A stretch of 64,000 nucleotides of DNA, taken from Dryococelus australis. Lineage: Eukaryota > Arthropoda > Insecta > Phasmatodea > Phasmatidae. How positions within the stretch are numbered: the first letter of the stretch is position 1; each line of letters opens with the position of its first letter. Location: the NCBI GenBank assembly GCA_029891345.1, contig CM056999.1, positions 31,988,418 to 32,052,417 of the forward strand, read 5' to 3'. Of the stretch, positions 37,241-50,911 are shown piece by piece. Below the pieces are notes generated by a model that saw only the letters and a list, made by a program, of their open reading frames with translations, did not search any database and was not told where the DNA came from. A program made the position numbers and the translations under genes.

Positions 37241-37500
37241 GGGGGCCACGGTGGCTGAGCGGTTAGCCTGCTCGCCTTCCACCAAGGCAAACCGTGTTCG
37301 ATCCCCGGTCGGGTCACCGGATATTCGCAAGTGGGAATCGTGATGAACGATGCCGTTGGTCGACGGGTTTTCTCGGGGATCTCCCATTTCCCCCTCCCCC
37401 CATTCCGGTGCCGCTCCATGTTCACTTCCATCTCCCTAATCGGCTCTTCAACCGGTGTGTTGACTATGGTTTTCCCTGCACACGTGATGCAATAGAGTTC
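37241..37500 (+). mobile_element. tRNA-derived SINE
   Basis: Box A tggctgagcggtt lies at 37,252-37,264 and box B gttcgatcccc at 37,295-37,305, a good match to the polymerase III internal promoter. The body contains gacgggttttctcggggatc near 37,360-37,382, an element shared with the SINE at 60,750-60,925. The minus-strand frame 37,126-37,548 is a shadow of it. Confidence 0.75.
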
Positions 37501-37644
37501 AAAAGTTTCCATAACAGCAAGTATGTTAAAATAGGCTAGTAAAGACATGTAGTCGTAATTACCTACGTCGTGATTTGCATTTACACTCTACATTTAGTCT
37601 TCAGTGTCTTCCCATTTAATACTTCCATTGTACACAATGTTTAC

Positions 37645-37800
37645 GATTTTTTGAGTTATTTTTAAAGCCCTGCTCAGAATCTAATAATTTTTGCCTATTT
37701 TGTATGCTTCCGCGTATGTAAAATTACAATCACCATGGACCTAGTCACTTTATTGATGCGTCTGTAAAGTGTAATTGTGAAACTGTTACGAGTGATTTAT
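37645..37800. mobile_element. Partial MITE-A copy
   Basis: The stretch ttaaagccctgctcag near 37,660 matches the inner part of the MITE-A terminus. The following ttacaatcaccatggacct with cactttattgatgcgtctg matches the interior of the 60,250-60,659 copy (cattgccatgggtctcg, taattcatgcgtcgg). The outer ends are missing. Confidence 0.5.
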
Positions 37801-39539
37801 TTTTCAGTACTGCTACCAAGTTTAATGAGTTTAATAAAGGAACCGCCAGTTGGTAGATCCTTCAAAATAAATGCAGTTCAGGACAAGACAAATATTAACA
37901 CTGATTTCAGCAGTTCTTATAACAGCAAATGTATTGTAGTGGGGCAATTCCTTATGCAAAATCAAGAAAAAATATAAAAAATATTTTCTGCCTAATAAAG
38001 ATATGGGCCATGGAAAATCAAGATTTTAAACTATATCTTTGTAAAATATCGGAAACGAGGTGAAATTAAATTAAATTCTCCTAAAATTGTTTAATCTTAT
38101 CGGTATCTTCAAGCTAATAAACGCATGTACGGAATATTGCCTACGAGCTAGGCGCTAGGAGATTCTCGGAGCTGACGGGCAGATTTGTAGGAGGGGAACA
38201 GGATGGTAGTTGCTAGTATATAATTAATTCCCGGTTACTTCACACTTTTCGGAAGTCCGGCTAAAAATTGACTTCCAGGTTATTCCTCCGCCTCTTGCAA
38301 CCCAAGCTCAACTAAGTGTTGAAAATAATACCAAAGAACAACGTACAACATTCGTGCGCACTCAGTTGCATGAGAACTATATCTGACATGACGTTACCAA
38401 TACACATGTTTCGCACTATTTTTATTCATTTTATTACAAATTAAGCATTATAATTTTAAAATAAAATACAAACAACTTTTAAATTTAGCCAAAAAAAAAG
38501 GGGGCCTTTTCTGGTAACACAAGTATGCAACGCTTGTTATACATGCCATTACTAGGAAACAACGAAACACGTCAAACATGAAGTGATTATGCAAAGGTTT
38601 GATTGTGAAAGTGTAAAGGAACCGCGATTAGTCTATAGATTGGCAGTTGGGTTACTGGGCGGATAGGAAACATTTGAATTATTGGTTTACCTTCTATTCA
38701 CTCACACTGGATCTTCGACTTGGCGTGGCATTCTTGGGTTGCTCGTTTATATATGGCTGTCGGGAATTGTAGTTAAGTATACAGCTCAACTTGTACAGGA
38801 GATAAATGTTTCTGTTACAACTGATCGACTTTGAGTGATACCAAAGGATATTACCGACAGTTATATTTAATATTAATAGTTAATATTTAATATTATATTA
38901 CTGCAACGTTTGTCTTCAGGGCTGCCTTGTTAACCTGTGATATTCTGGGAGATTATTTTGCTATGTTGTTTTTCAAGTGCATGTTGACATTAGTCTATAT
39001 TGTTAATTATTGGATTGTAAAATATGCCTGTACTGTATTTTAGTTGTGATGTTTAAGGTCTCAACGAAGTAATTTTCTTAATTTTATTGAAAGACTTAAG
39101 AAGCACAATAGTGCGATAGGCGTGAAATGTTGTAGCTATCGTTTCCAGACATGTTTTTCTTCTCTTCAGAACAGTATTTTGAGTTGTTTATTATGTTGAT
39201 TTGAGGTGTTTTAGAGTAATTTGGTGGAATGTTAAGTGCAGCCTATGCGTGTTTTTTAAAGTAATGTTATATGTTAAATGTGGACTTGTTGCGATGCTTG
39301 TGTTATTACGTCAAACTGTAAACATTACTATCGTTTTGCGACTGTAACCCAAATACCTGGCGTCTTTTGTGCCTAATACTGAAAATGTTTATTGCTTAAT
39401 TACTTTCATTTATTTTATATCAGATGTTCCATGAGGTGTTTCGATGGTAACAGAAGTTTGATACTGCTGAAGCTACTTATCTTTAATAAATTAATAAATA
39501 GTCTTTCGGTCTCGTTACAGGTGTGTTACTTTAAACTGA
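37801..39539. other. Intergenic, nothing recognised
   Basis: AT-rich with no convincing frame or repeat. Confidence 0.45.
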
Positions 39540-40037
39540 ATATTTTAGTACTGTAATGGCCATATTACACGGTACCAGATTCCGTAAAACCTTGTGCAAG
39601 GTCTGCCATAGCTGCCCGTTATACCGGCCTGTACGGAACCCGTCATGGCATTTTTCGCCTTGCGCTGCCAGATTTCATCACAGGTTTGGTAATTGGACCT
39701 GTCCTATTTTCCGTGGCAGATTCCATACCGGCTCTCGTACCTGGCCAATCACATTGCGGTTTCAGAGCGTAGGGCGCTCCCGTGGCTACTACTTGAAACG
39801 AGTTGATGAAGAAACTGAAAAGAACCCTCCATCTTGTATTTACATCCGTGAAGCTGAAACTTTTTCAAATATATTTAAAATACCACAACGATGAATAATA
39901 TAACAATGATTACTTTTAATTACTGTTTAAAACCGTTCTAAATACTTAAAACATTACATACTGCATGAAAAATTTAATTTAGAAAAGTAAGTTATCTACC
40001 GTATATAATCTCAATATCTGGTGTGTAAACCGGGCCC

Positions 40038-40212
40038 CTACCTCCATAGCTCAGGGACAGGGTGGCCGACCTGTAGTCGGAGGGTTGCGGGTTCGCGCCC
40101 GGTGCCTCCGACGCGACAGATATTCAGTTCGCTTGTCGCACTGGGAATTTTTCAACAAGTTCGTCTCAGTTGAGCTCAATAACTACAACTACATCAACGT
40201 CAACTACAACGG
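40038..40212 (+). mobile_element. tRNA-derived SINE with short-repeat tail
   Basis: Box A tagctcagggacagg lies at 40,047-40,061 and box B gggttcgcgcccgg at 40,089-40,102. A body follows, then an (actacaact)-like simple tail at about 40,178-40,210. The tail and the missing acceptor-stem pairing favour a SINE over a tRNA gene. Confidence 0.7.
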
Positions 40213-42559
40213 CAAAAAAACAAAATCTGGTGATACAGTGTCAAGTTGCAGCGCCCGCGAGTAGTTTGTTACTTTTGGGCATGATTTCGAAACTTCGTTG
40301 GGCCCAAATTTTTTTATCGTTAAATTTAAATGCGGAGAATATCCCGGAAAATATAGAAAAACTGCATTTTGCACCGGTAAGTAATTTTCGTCAAAATTAA
40401 AAATAACACACTCTTACTCTAGTGACTGCACATCATTTTCAAGAAAATGAAATAAACCATACAAGTAAGCAAATAATTTATGTAAAAGACGAACAGTGAT
40501 AAAGCAATATTAAGATGTGCTAGCTAGTGTTTTTATAGGCCTACGCAAGTTACTAACTGGTAGCAGTTCTACGAATGGGGTTCACCTATACTACAAACCA
40601 CACACTGCGCACCCACTGAGGGTGCTAAATGCTAGTACGCGAACCGCTGTCGTGTAATATGAAAATGGCGGCACATATAGCGGCTGGTATACCGGCTCGT
40701 ACACGAGGGCTTATAGAAGCTTGTACAAGAACCAAGTACGGCAGCAGGTATCGTGTAATACACGTTTAAGAGTTTTATTATTTTGAAATTTTTAATATTT
40801 TCTAATAACCATATGGTTATAAGTACTTTGCCTAACACTTTTATGTCAGTGTTGAAGATGTAATATGAAACCCCAAGACCGTTCGTCAAAAACTGACATA
40901 TTTAATAACCTTAGCCATAAATATTAAAGAAAAAGTGATAATAACAGACTAGAATGTGTGACCGTGTGTTCGGTCTTAACAGCATGGGAGAAATCATAAA
41001 AAAATTAATTCGATAAGAAAAAGCTATTTTCAGGAATAATTTGGAATTTTTTCATCAGAAACATACGTATTGTGAAACAAAATCTTAGTCAGAAAATTTT
41101 CAAAACTATAGTGTGTTGTTTTTAGTAGCATTATTTCCCACTTACAAACAATTTTTGAACAGCAAAAAGCGAAAGGGAGATACGGTTGACATTTAATGAA
41201 TCGTTTGCGAAAGTTCTACTCTCACAAGGTTTTTAACATTTTGTCAGTGTTCTTCGTGTTATCATTTGTTATGCATTTTAATTGTTCTAGGTTTAGTTCT
41301 GGTCTTTTGTATATGGTTAGCGGTAATTTAATGAGTTGTATGTTAAACGCTGCAGATGAGATTGCAAGTCTACATTGGAGCCTTAAGGCGGTTTCACGTC
41401 TGCCATTTAGCGTACACGCGTCCGTACGAATACAAGTTAAACATTGTATATAAACATGAATCCATTCACATTCACGCCGAAATGTCTACTATCTAAATCT
41501 ATTAAGATAAAGACATAATGAATTCTGTTTTATTCGACCAACGATTTAAAATTGTACAATTCATTGTACAAAGCCAGTAGAAACAGAACACCAAATAATT
41601 ATCTCGCTTCGCACATAGTTACGATTGTGATTCAATGTTGGCCAACAGAAAACGTACGTACGTTACGAAGAGATTGTGAACCTCCCTTAAGGCATTTGAG
41701 GGGCAAGTGAGCTTAACACAGCAAACTGGCGATGTATAGCACTCGACTTGGCGAACAGTGATATGTAGTGTTGGAGTGCGTTAACTTCAGAAGTAGCGAC
41801 CTAGTTTTAGTCATGTAGTCAAGAAGCCGGGTATAAAGCCAAACTTTCGTGCAACACGAAACGGAACTGGCTTTGGAGTTACTGAGAGTATGCCAGCAGG
41901 TAGACGGTGGCCTCCAACTTCAACAGCTGAAAACAACGTGTATTAAGATGAAAGCAGGACTGAAAATGAACCACATACAAGCAAGTGTAGCATCGGTAGT
42001 CAGCTGTGTGGTGAAATTTTGAACGCTCCAATCTGTCCCATTACCAGTGCCATCTGCACTGCAGTAAGCCTAATGTACGAAATTATGTCGTAGAGATCAC
42101 CGGTTTTGCAGTCATCAGAGAGCCTGGAACCGTGGAGTACAATTCGTGACTTTCCATCTCGATTGCCCGAAAAAAACATTGAAGTGTTTTTCAAGCCGGT
42201 AAATGGAGGGTGAACGTGATGCTATATTTAATTGAAGCGCCGAAAACTACTAGGTCATGTTTGCATAGGTTTTAAGCTCTGCACATGGTGAGCAAGTTAT
42301 TGCTAACGATCACAGGGTTTTACTTCACGCAGGCATATGATGACTCGTAGAACAATAAATTCACGGTGGTGTGAAACTGGCCGGATTAGTTTTTGTTGCG
42401 TGATATGAGACGTTAGTGTATTGTTAGCAATATTCGCAGACATAACCAGTATTCCTGGGTTTTGTGCAATCTGTGCCAACGCTGATAATTGTCCCCAGTG
42501 CGATCTCGAGCTGTTTGCCGTTTGGCTTCCTACGTAGTTGCTTGATTTGCTGAGAGGTT
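40213..42559. other. Intergenic, nothing recognised apart from terminus-like motifs
   Basis: Contains tcgtgtaata-type motifs near 40,650 and 40,750 (see findings). The 41,700-42,300 part is more GC-balanced but has no family match. Confidence 0.4.
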
Positions 42560-42775
42560 TTGCTGCAAGGTTTTTTTCTTGAATGCCAGTCAGGGTGAAA
42601 TGAAATATGGAGTAGCGGCGGAATACGGAAAGTTGAGAAAACTTTCCGGCCACCAGCAAAGTCCGCAACGTAAGTTCAGGTGACCCTGCCGGCAAAAGGA
42701 AATCCGGTTCGCCTTGGTAGGATACGAGTAGTCTAGCTACTTCGCCATCGCGACCGCTTCCCTCCTAGTTGCGGG
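42560..42775 (-). mobile_element. Probable tRNA-derived SINE
   Basis: On the minus strand tggcgaagtagctag (42,747-42,733) resembles box A, with a decayed box B (ggcgaaccggattt) about 40 bases on. The body behind it, with ttgctggtggccggaaag, is in the usual place. The 130-codon frame at 42,303-42,695 runs through this body and is not a gene. Confidence 0.45.
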
Positions 42776-45700
42776 TTAGGATCGCGTCTTGGCTGATGTA
42801 AATAAGGGCGGGTATAACGGCGTCTTGGCGGTATATGGATGTGTACTGTCCTTCACTGAAGGGAGCGATGTCATGTGAGATTTTTCTTTCTTCTCTCTGT
42901 GTCGTTGCCTACGAGAAGCGTGTTACTCGTTCGGCCCTGCTCTCGGCGTTTCCGTAAGGATGCTTGCAACCTGATGGAAGACTTGCTGACCGAACTCACA
43001 CCCTTTGTGTGCTCTGAACGTCGCCCTGCGGTCCGTTGAGGGGGTGAGATGCAGCTAGTCAGATATGTGTCGGACCTAATGCCAGATTTAGTATCGTAGA
43101 CTAAGCTGAAGCATGGCCTTGAAATAGCAACTGATGCGTCTCAAGTAGCCTCTCCTGGCTTAAATAGGCCCATTACATCCTTGCGGCTCTCTCGGATAAC
43201 CTCAAAGTATCGAGGTTAAAAAAATTAGCAAACTCCCATTCGTCCCTCGTGCCTCCCAGGCTGAGCTTGAATCACAGATAATGATGATGGCTTCGGCCTG
43301 TTAGCAGCCTGGTTGACTCCCGTGCAGTTAGACGATTGGACCCAGGCAGGAATTTTACAGCGAAGAAATTCAACCGTATGGAAATGGACGAGATGGAGGC
43401 TGGCACATAAAACTAGGTTCACAATTGAAAACATAACAGTAACCACAGAACTGAGCGCCATGCTTTCGCACCTATTGATTCATATCTACGCATAACAAGT
43501 CGTGTGCATGTGAGTTCCTGACGCAGTGTACAAAGGAAATGGTTAAATTTAATGTATTATGCAGGCGCGTGGAGCAAAAGTCAATCACAACAGGGTATAA
43601 CATTTTCATTAAAGTTGTATATTTAAAATAGAGGAACAGATATGCTGCGGAAACAAAGAAATGGCACAAGATAGAAATTAAGAGAAAAGAACAGGCAACC
43701 GTTTAATATCGCAAATTATGAAAGTTTATTCACATTTTACCACTACGAAAACAAAGATTACAAAAACAAAGAGGGGGGGGGGGGGGAAATTATAAATATT
43801 TTAAATCATTGCGAATTTTCAACTCAATACCACACCAGTTACGAAAATTTATTATTTACCAACACTGACAAATTTCGTCAGATTCTTCGCAAAATATCAC
43901 AGGCTAAAAATTATTCCTAAATATTAAATTGTAAATCAATTTCGCACAATAATTCTGGTAGTTTGAATGTTATGCTGTTATGTTCTATGCTTTTTACCGA
44001 CCTTTTTTGATTGTGAACCAACCCTTAGTCCACTCCGTAGGGAAAGTCCACAAATGTGATGGGAAGAAAGGAGGAGCACTAACTGACCTCTCTACCCTTA
44101 TAGTCGGAGGCGCGAACCATGTTGGGGCCTGCGTCCTGAGAACACTGATGTTCTCGAGATCAGATGCGGTTTGTACTCGAACTTGGGAAATCGTGTTGTT
44201 GGTAGTTCTTTTTTGTCCTAACTAAGGACAATTTGCCTAATGGTCAGGTCGAAGCTATGTTCAGTGGGTCAGGTAGCATACGAAGTGAGAAAATTAAAGA
44301 GACCTAAGAATGAAACCACCCGAATGGCCTATGGCTAAGGTGGGTCAAGAGCCACGCACCTCTCTCACTCTCTGTCTCTCTCTCTCTCTCTCTTTCTCTG
44401 TGTTACTTTCCGCCTCATACCGAAATTAACATTGCTGTTTACTTGGTGAATACTATCAATGCATCGATGATAAGAATTTAAAGAAATACTAATATTTAAC
44501 TATTTGTAGTTGATGTGCATAATACGAAAATATTACCTATTTTAGTAGCACAAATTAAAATGTACTCTCCAAATAAGACATAAATGAATGAAATTAGCTT
44601 CCGTTTACCCCTGCAGAAATTACTGTTTTTTTTCGTATAAATTTATTATTTTAATGCGGTGAAATATTTGCTGTATCGGATAAGGCTGTTCTTTAACCAG
44701 GGTTTTTCTTCTACATTTTGTTTAAACCTGAGTCATATAAAGTCATTTCAAGAGTTTGATAATTTTCCTCCAATCCATTATTTTACTGAAAGAACTGTTT
44801 TTATTTTATTTGTACTATTAATACAAATGTTTCGCTCGCTCTGTTTTTATAAAAACTTGGCTAAAATTATTTCTTTGTTTTGGATGTATGCAACAGGAGT
44901 TATGTTGTGGCTTTGTTTTTCCTATGTCTGCCGCAATTCCCACACTCTCACACATGATTTAAAAAATTGCCTGAAATACAATTTACGAGTATCATTTTTC
45001 CCATAACGGACTTAAATGTTATATTTTAAAAGCAAATGATGCTATTTTAGTATTGATTTTAAAAACAAAAATACTAGTACTTTCAATACTTTTTCAAATG
45101 CATAAAAATTATTATCACATTAGGGCGCCTCAATGTGTTTGGAATGTCGTCGACTGGCAGATGAATGAAGTATACTATCTCATAGTGTTCGTTTCTCGCG
45201 AGAATTGAAGAGACGTTTCTGTTTAATATTTGTTACTATTTAACATTGTGTGTAGTACAAAATAGTCCTGAATTTTCCCCGCTTTTAATGTACTTTGCGT
45301 AATAGTTTGATATTAGGGCACGTGACACTTTCGTGTGAGCTGACTTCGTCATGGACAAATTGAATTACGAGTAAGAGAATTTCAGCCAGTGTTGGTGATG
45401 AATCAACAGACAGCGTGAAAATTAGTTGCCATTGAAACGAGTGTCAGGACTCTAATAAGTAACAGTATGTCTATCCTCATCAAACAATGATAACACCAAA
45501 TTCACAAAAATAAATAAATTAGTTTGATGATACCTGTGATTATTTGGAATTCGGTTTACCAAGGTTTTTTGACAAAAGTGTCATAACTAAGTATTTAGTT
45601 TACAGAGAAAAGCTGTCAAATGAGAATGTTGTGTCCAATAAACTGCTCTGTCATCCGTATACCTAACATAGTAGGTTATCAGAAATGTTTGTGAATTACT

Positions 45701-46593
45701 TTTAAACTAAATCAGTAATTAAATAAAATAATTTGAAACTATTTAACCTATACATCACAAAATTGTCAATAAAACATATCTTAAAGAACACAACATAATG
45801 ATAAGTCATCAGTAACTGTATTTTGGATTTGCTACCGCAAAGACATTAACAATGCGTATCTTTAAGCAAGCTTAATTCGCAGATAGAATACATAGCCTTG
45901 CTTCAGGCTGCGGACGTGAATATTGGTTTAATCTCAAGCATATTCTGGCATACATAAACAACGAGCAGGCCAACTCTGACGTATATCCATTGTGCAATTT
46001 TCTGCTTGTTTACTGAAAAATAAACTAGATTGTTACATTTTTACAGGACTACTCAACATATTACTGCCAAATTTGACATAAAAGTATTGTTTCGGCACGT
46101 CACCTAAAATAACATTTTAGCAGAATAGACGATTACTGGCGAAATGTTGACCTTACCTTGAGGTTAGTATACTTTACCTACTACACAGGTGGACTTTTTC
46201 CAACCTAGCTTGGAATTCTGGCAGTATATATTACCAGCATTAAGTATGCTATTTAAATTGTTTTGGTCTGCCATTATGTAATATACTGCCACCTAGAAAA
46301 ATATATGTTTTCTGTTATAGTTCATGTAATACGCAACTTTTGCCGCCAAATTGGGCATGAATTATTGATAAGGTAATTCATCCAAATTAAAACCACTTAA
46401 AAATTTTATTACTTCATTTTCAACATAGGGGCCTTATATGTGTGTATATATACACACAGTGCACCATAATTAATGTGCCAAACTCACAGGGCTAAGAAGG
46501 GGTTCTCAAAAAGAAAGACATTTATATAAAGATAACAGGACCGCAAAACTTAATTCTTTCCCCCTTTCCCAGCATCACCCCAAAAATGCGTGA
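42776..46593. other. Intergenic with low-complexity tracts
   Basis: No gene recognised. Poly-G at 43,773-43,786, and a CT-rich microsatellite at 44,360-44,400. A short perfect palindrome tgtgtgtatatatacacaca lies at 46,438-46,457. Confidence 0.45.
44360..44400. repeat. CT microsatellite
   Basis: Interrupted (ct)n tract, about 40 bases. Confidence 0.95.
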
Positions 46594-47291
46594 AGTTAAA
46601 GGGGCAGGTAGGCAACAAGATATATTAAAGGTGTAATCGACGCGTTCATGGAAGTGATCTTGGCAGCTGGCATGTCAGTATGTACCTGCAGCTGGTTAGG
46701 ATAGCATGGCAGGTCTTACACGAGCAGAGCTGCCTGATGTCCAACTTGTGTAAGGAGAAGCCAACATATGCTCACGGGCAGCGGATACGTTGCTCTGGCT
46801 GCGATATCTATCCCTCATGAGCTACATGTGTACCGCTACATCAAATGTTGCGGCAAACAGGCTCAATGCCACATTTACATGATGCCGGTGGATTGGCAGA
46901 TTTGAGCCTATTCACTGACTGGCCAGACGTTTTATCTGCTAGATATCCTTATGGGATCTGCTCTCAAGACTTCGCTGTTAAGAGCCGTCCAATATCTGGT
47001 CGCATGTGACGGAGCAGCATGTGAATCTGGGCGAACCACGCCTGAAATTTTTTACTAGGTCCAGGCGAACGTGGGTCGTAATTGCACTTAGTCCATTGCA
47101 GTTACTTGCCGCTATTTCAAACAACGTTCATAAACCCTCTGATATGAATAAACCAGTTACTATGTTCACAAGCTCCCTTGCTTTAGTCTATCTGCAGTAT
47201 ATTTCTTGTTTGCCACGCGTACCACTGGATGTCAAAATTACATGCCTATAGTAGACTGTAGGACACGTGTTGCCTACCTGCCCCTGTAACT
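46594..47291. mobile_element. MITE-like element with inverted ends
   Basis: Left agttaaaggggcaggtaggc (46,594-46,613, then aaca) is matched in reverse at 47,269-47,291 (tgttgcctacctgcccctgt) with one mismatch in 23. A weaker pyrimidine/purine-rich match extends about 40 bases beyond each end, so the true borders may be near 46,555 and 47,335. The interior is non-coding. Confidence 0.6.
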
Positions 47292-47779
47292 CGAACCTTA
47301 CTTGAGGGAGAAGGGAAGGAGTGTGACCCCTGGTTCCTTATAAATATCTCTTTCATTTTGAGACTCTGTCTTAGCGCTGTAAGTTTGTCGCGCGAATTCT
47401 GGTTACGGTGTGTGTATGTGTATGTGCAGATTTCATTAAGGAAATAAGTATCCGGAAATTCCAAACTGTTACGCCGGTTTCAACCATACTGGGTCTACCT
47501 TTTACGAGCATTCACTGTATTTCAAATCATTTTTCTCTCAGGATTATTTAAGGTTGCCCTACCTAAATATAAGTTTTCATGCTATATTGTAGGAATTACC
47601 GAAATGAACACTATAAATGTGGCATACTATTGACACAATTGCAGACCGTCCGAAATTGGAATGTTTAATTTACATGGCACATATACTGGGATAGAGTGGA
47701 CATACACTTCACAAGAGTCAGGCGGAGGCAGAGAGACGAACCCTGGGTTGGAAGATACAGGCACAACGTAGAATATACA

Positions 47780-48781
47780 CACTCTAATTTTCGACTCAGT
47801 GGGAACCATTGATTCGCAGTAAAATTCAACTACTCCAATAAGTAGAAATGGCTCCACTTAGAATCAGTGGAAAACTACTGATTGTTTCAGTGGGAAAATT
47901 TCACGGATTGAATTAGTGACGTGAGGATTGAATTAATGACGTGAAACAATTTCACTGGTTGAATGGTTGAATAAGTGACGGCCGACTGCAGTGGCGAATT
48001 AAATATTGCTTGTATCGAATCTAGGCAAATAATTACGTTAAATAAACGCATTTACGATAGTTTACTATTTATATTGTGCAATTTGCCGTATTTTTTTTAA
48101 ATTTGGAAATATTTCTCATGGGACCGAGACCAAACTCACTCACCTGTCGACTCTAGTACGTTGCCTTGCCATCTGAGCTACCACGCCAAGTTAGGATGTT
48201 GAAATGTGAAATTCTGAAGTTTGAAATTGTATGCTCTTATTTTTCGATTGTGGTTTGAGTGGTATCGTTAGGATTGTTAAAAGGAACTGTATTTATGAGT
48301 GCACTCTACTCGCCACATTATATACAGTTTAAACCTTCAAACAGAGCGCTGTGACGATTACATGGAAACGAAATGAAAGACGTAAAAACGGAATGAAAGG
48401 CTGTGTATTCACAGTACCTCCTAAAATGGTGTTTTGAAAGACGAAACACATTTTAGAAAGTACTTTATATTAGTTTTATTCGTTCATTCGTTGTTACTGC
48501 ACTTGATACGCGTTGTTTAACGGCCATTTTCAAACGATGTTCGACGGCCATTTTTACACGCAGTTTCACTGGTCCATAAGTCAGAAAACAAACCACTGAG
48601 AAAACAGTGCAAAAATTACAGACGAATCATTGGGAAATGTCGCTGAATCAATTATTGACGGAAATATGGTATTTTTACTGGCTCATCAGTTAAATACACT
48701 GAAGTGACTGTTGTATCAGTCAGATAGCATACGTTTGACTGATTGAAACAGTGAAATTCTGACTGATTCATATTTAGAGTG
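47780..48781. mobile_element. MITE-B, about 1.0 kb, rich in CACTGA/TCAGTG motifs
   Basis: The left end cactctaattttcgactcag is inverted at the right as gactgattcatatttagagtg. Both ends carry many copies of cactga, tcagtg and ttcactg in both orientations (for example near 47,800-47,985 and 48,565-48,765), so each end can fold. A truncated relative lies at 4,325-4,537. No coding frame. Confidence 0.65.
48113..48193 (-). mobile_element. tRNA-like SINE head inside MITE-B
   Basis: On the minus strand ggtagctcagatggcaagg contains a good box A (tagctcagatggc, 48,180-48,168). Box B (gtttggtctcgg) is degenerate. It may be a SINE inserted in the MITE or an original part of it. Confidence 0.4.
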
Positions 48782-50911
48782 CAGATAAAAAAAAAACACA
48801 AATGAAGACTGCAGAAGACGAGGCAGTCAGAGCAGGAAGACATGGTGAGAGGGGAATATACAGGTCGAATTCTAGAGTCCGTTGACAATTCTTAGTTGGA
48901 GCTTAATTTTCCATCTTCAGGAATTAAATAGCACTCAGGGAGGATTTGGTGTTTACTTTTTTAAGTGGCCTGTTTGTTATACTGTAATGGCCATATTACA
49001 CGTTACCAAGTATTCAAGTATATTGGAAATCTAAACCAAATTATGCCCAACATGGCATACTGTCAGTACTTATACTTGAACTTAGTACAGCTATGCCTAC
49101 TGTTAAGCTCTTTATTACCGCAATTTTGAAACATGTCACCTGAAAAATAGCCTGCATCTAAACGTATCTCAGTAACTTCTCAAACAAATCATACCACTTT
49201 TGGTATTCAAATTATACTATTGAAAGCTGTATGAAGTTTTTACTTACAAAGTTACAGCCTTATTCTTGTAGTGTTGTTTTATATATCACTGATACTTTAA
49301 AACTGGTTAAAATTAAACTTGACTTTCTGAAGGAGCTACTGTGTGCAGTTTATTCGCCCAGGAGGGGCTTCTTACTATCTGCCCTTCTGGATTGTTAACT
49401 ATCGTCAACGCCTTGTTCAATTTTTTGTAATTTTCGACACCAAGTAAAACAGCGTAGTATTTTATAGGCTATCTATAATGCGTATAAATAGCACTGTAAT
49501 CATCCTCGACAAACAGTTCCAGACGAGTAAATTGCGTGCCGTATTTGGCAACTAGTTATTAATTTACAGGTACCAGATTCCTTTGCTGTATTCAAACATG
49601 CCGAAGGCAAACGTAAAGTAGCCTTAAAAGGAAATGAGAAATTACTACGGCCGTAGACTGTGTGACAAGAGTGTATTCCCACGTTTAAGTATTTATTGAA
49701 ACATCCTACTTACACGTCGGTTAATATTTTATAAAAAAAAAAAAATGTATTACACCCATGAAGCTTGTCAGACGAATTATACAGTTACCACGTTTAAAAT
49801 AGTGCTAACCGTTTAAAGTAAATACGTGTGACGGTATGTTATTAGTTAATTTTAATGACGTCATGATTGGATTTCCGAGTATGAAGAGTAATACAACATA
49901 AAATAGGTCATAAAACGAAAATTTAAAAAAATCCTAGTTTCAAGAATGGACAATTTTTTCAGAGTAATTGATTTTAAATTATTTGCCAAGTTAATTTTTA
50001 ATATCTGTGGAATTAGAAATGTTTCAGGAATGTGTAGAATACATATACACATACCCAATGAAACAAATGGCGGAGAAACTGAGAAATGCCACGCGTATGG
50101 GCGCCACTGAAATAAATCGTCGAACTCCGTGACTCAACTAATGTACGTGCAAATGCCCTTCAGTATTGAGCGTATTTAAAATGTACCGTGTGCAATTATG
50201 CGTACTGGAAGAGAGAGAAATATTCTCAACTGTGCGATAAATGGTTTGTAGGTGTTACACGGATGAGAACACTCACATGTGGAGGAAGTGTTACCCTTGT
50301 ACACGGGAAGTTCTGGGCTCTGTATAAAGGTTAACTTCCCTGAACACACACAAACGAGACACGGACACTGTGCAATTAGAGGAACTATGCACTACCAGCA
50401 TCGCTGCAAGGGAAATAAGTCCGTAGGTGAATGATTCTAGATACAGAATATGTAATTCACACTAACTTGTAGCAAAATGCCAATCCTACTAAGTAATCAG
50501 GCAGCTGGCAGTTAAGTGTCCTAATAGTGCCAAATCAACGTATCCTTGAGCAAAGTTCAATGCTAATTTAAAATGTCACACAACACTGAGTTATTATATT
50601 TGCGTGGCTTTACTCTGAATAATATCGGTAGAACAAAAGATACTTTAACTGAAGGTCTTCGTGAGACCTTAAATAGGAGGTCTGATTAAGTAATTGATAA
50701 TAATATAGGTCTCAGCTTCACATCAGTAGTAAACGGCTGATGACTAAATAGTCAGGCAATGTACCGTATAGCTTGTGGTTTTAACACAATAAATACTGAA
50801 CGTCCTTTTTCTTTTTGCGCTCCGGAGTACTCCGGCGGCTTTAAATCTTTAATTGAGTATCATATCGCACGTCGATGCCGTCTACATGCCACAAAATGGA
50901 CGGATTCAAAC
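48782..50911. other. Intergenic, nothing recognised
   Basis: AT-rich. The motif taatggccatattacacg near 48,983-49,000 is shared with 39,546-39,562. Confidence 0.4.

Noticed and set aside
37241-37315. True tRNA gene at the box A/box B pair
   Set aside because: Acceptor-stem pairing and a clean anticodon arm are not seen, and a SINE body follows. The same reasoning applies at 40,038 and 61,228.
42303-42695. 130-codon minus-strand frame
   Set aside because: Passes through a SINE body and unrelated flank; no domain recognised.
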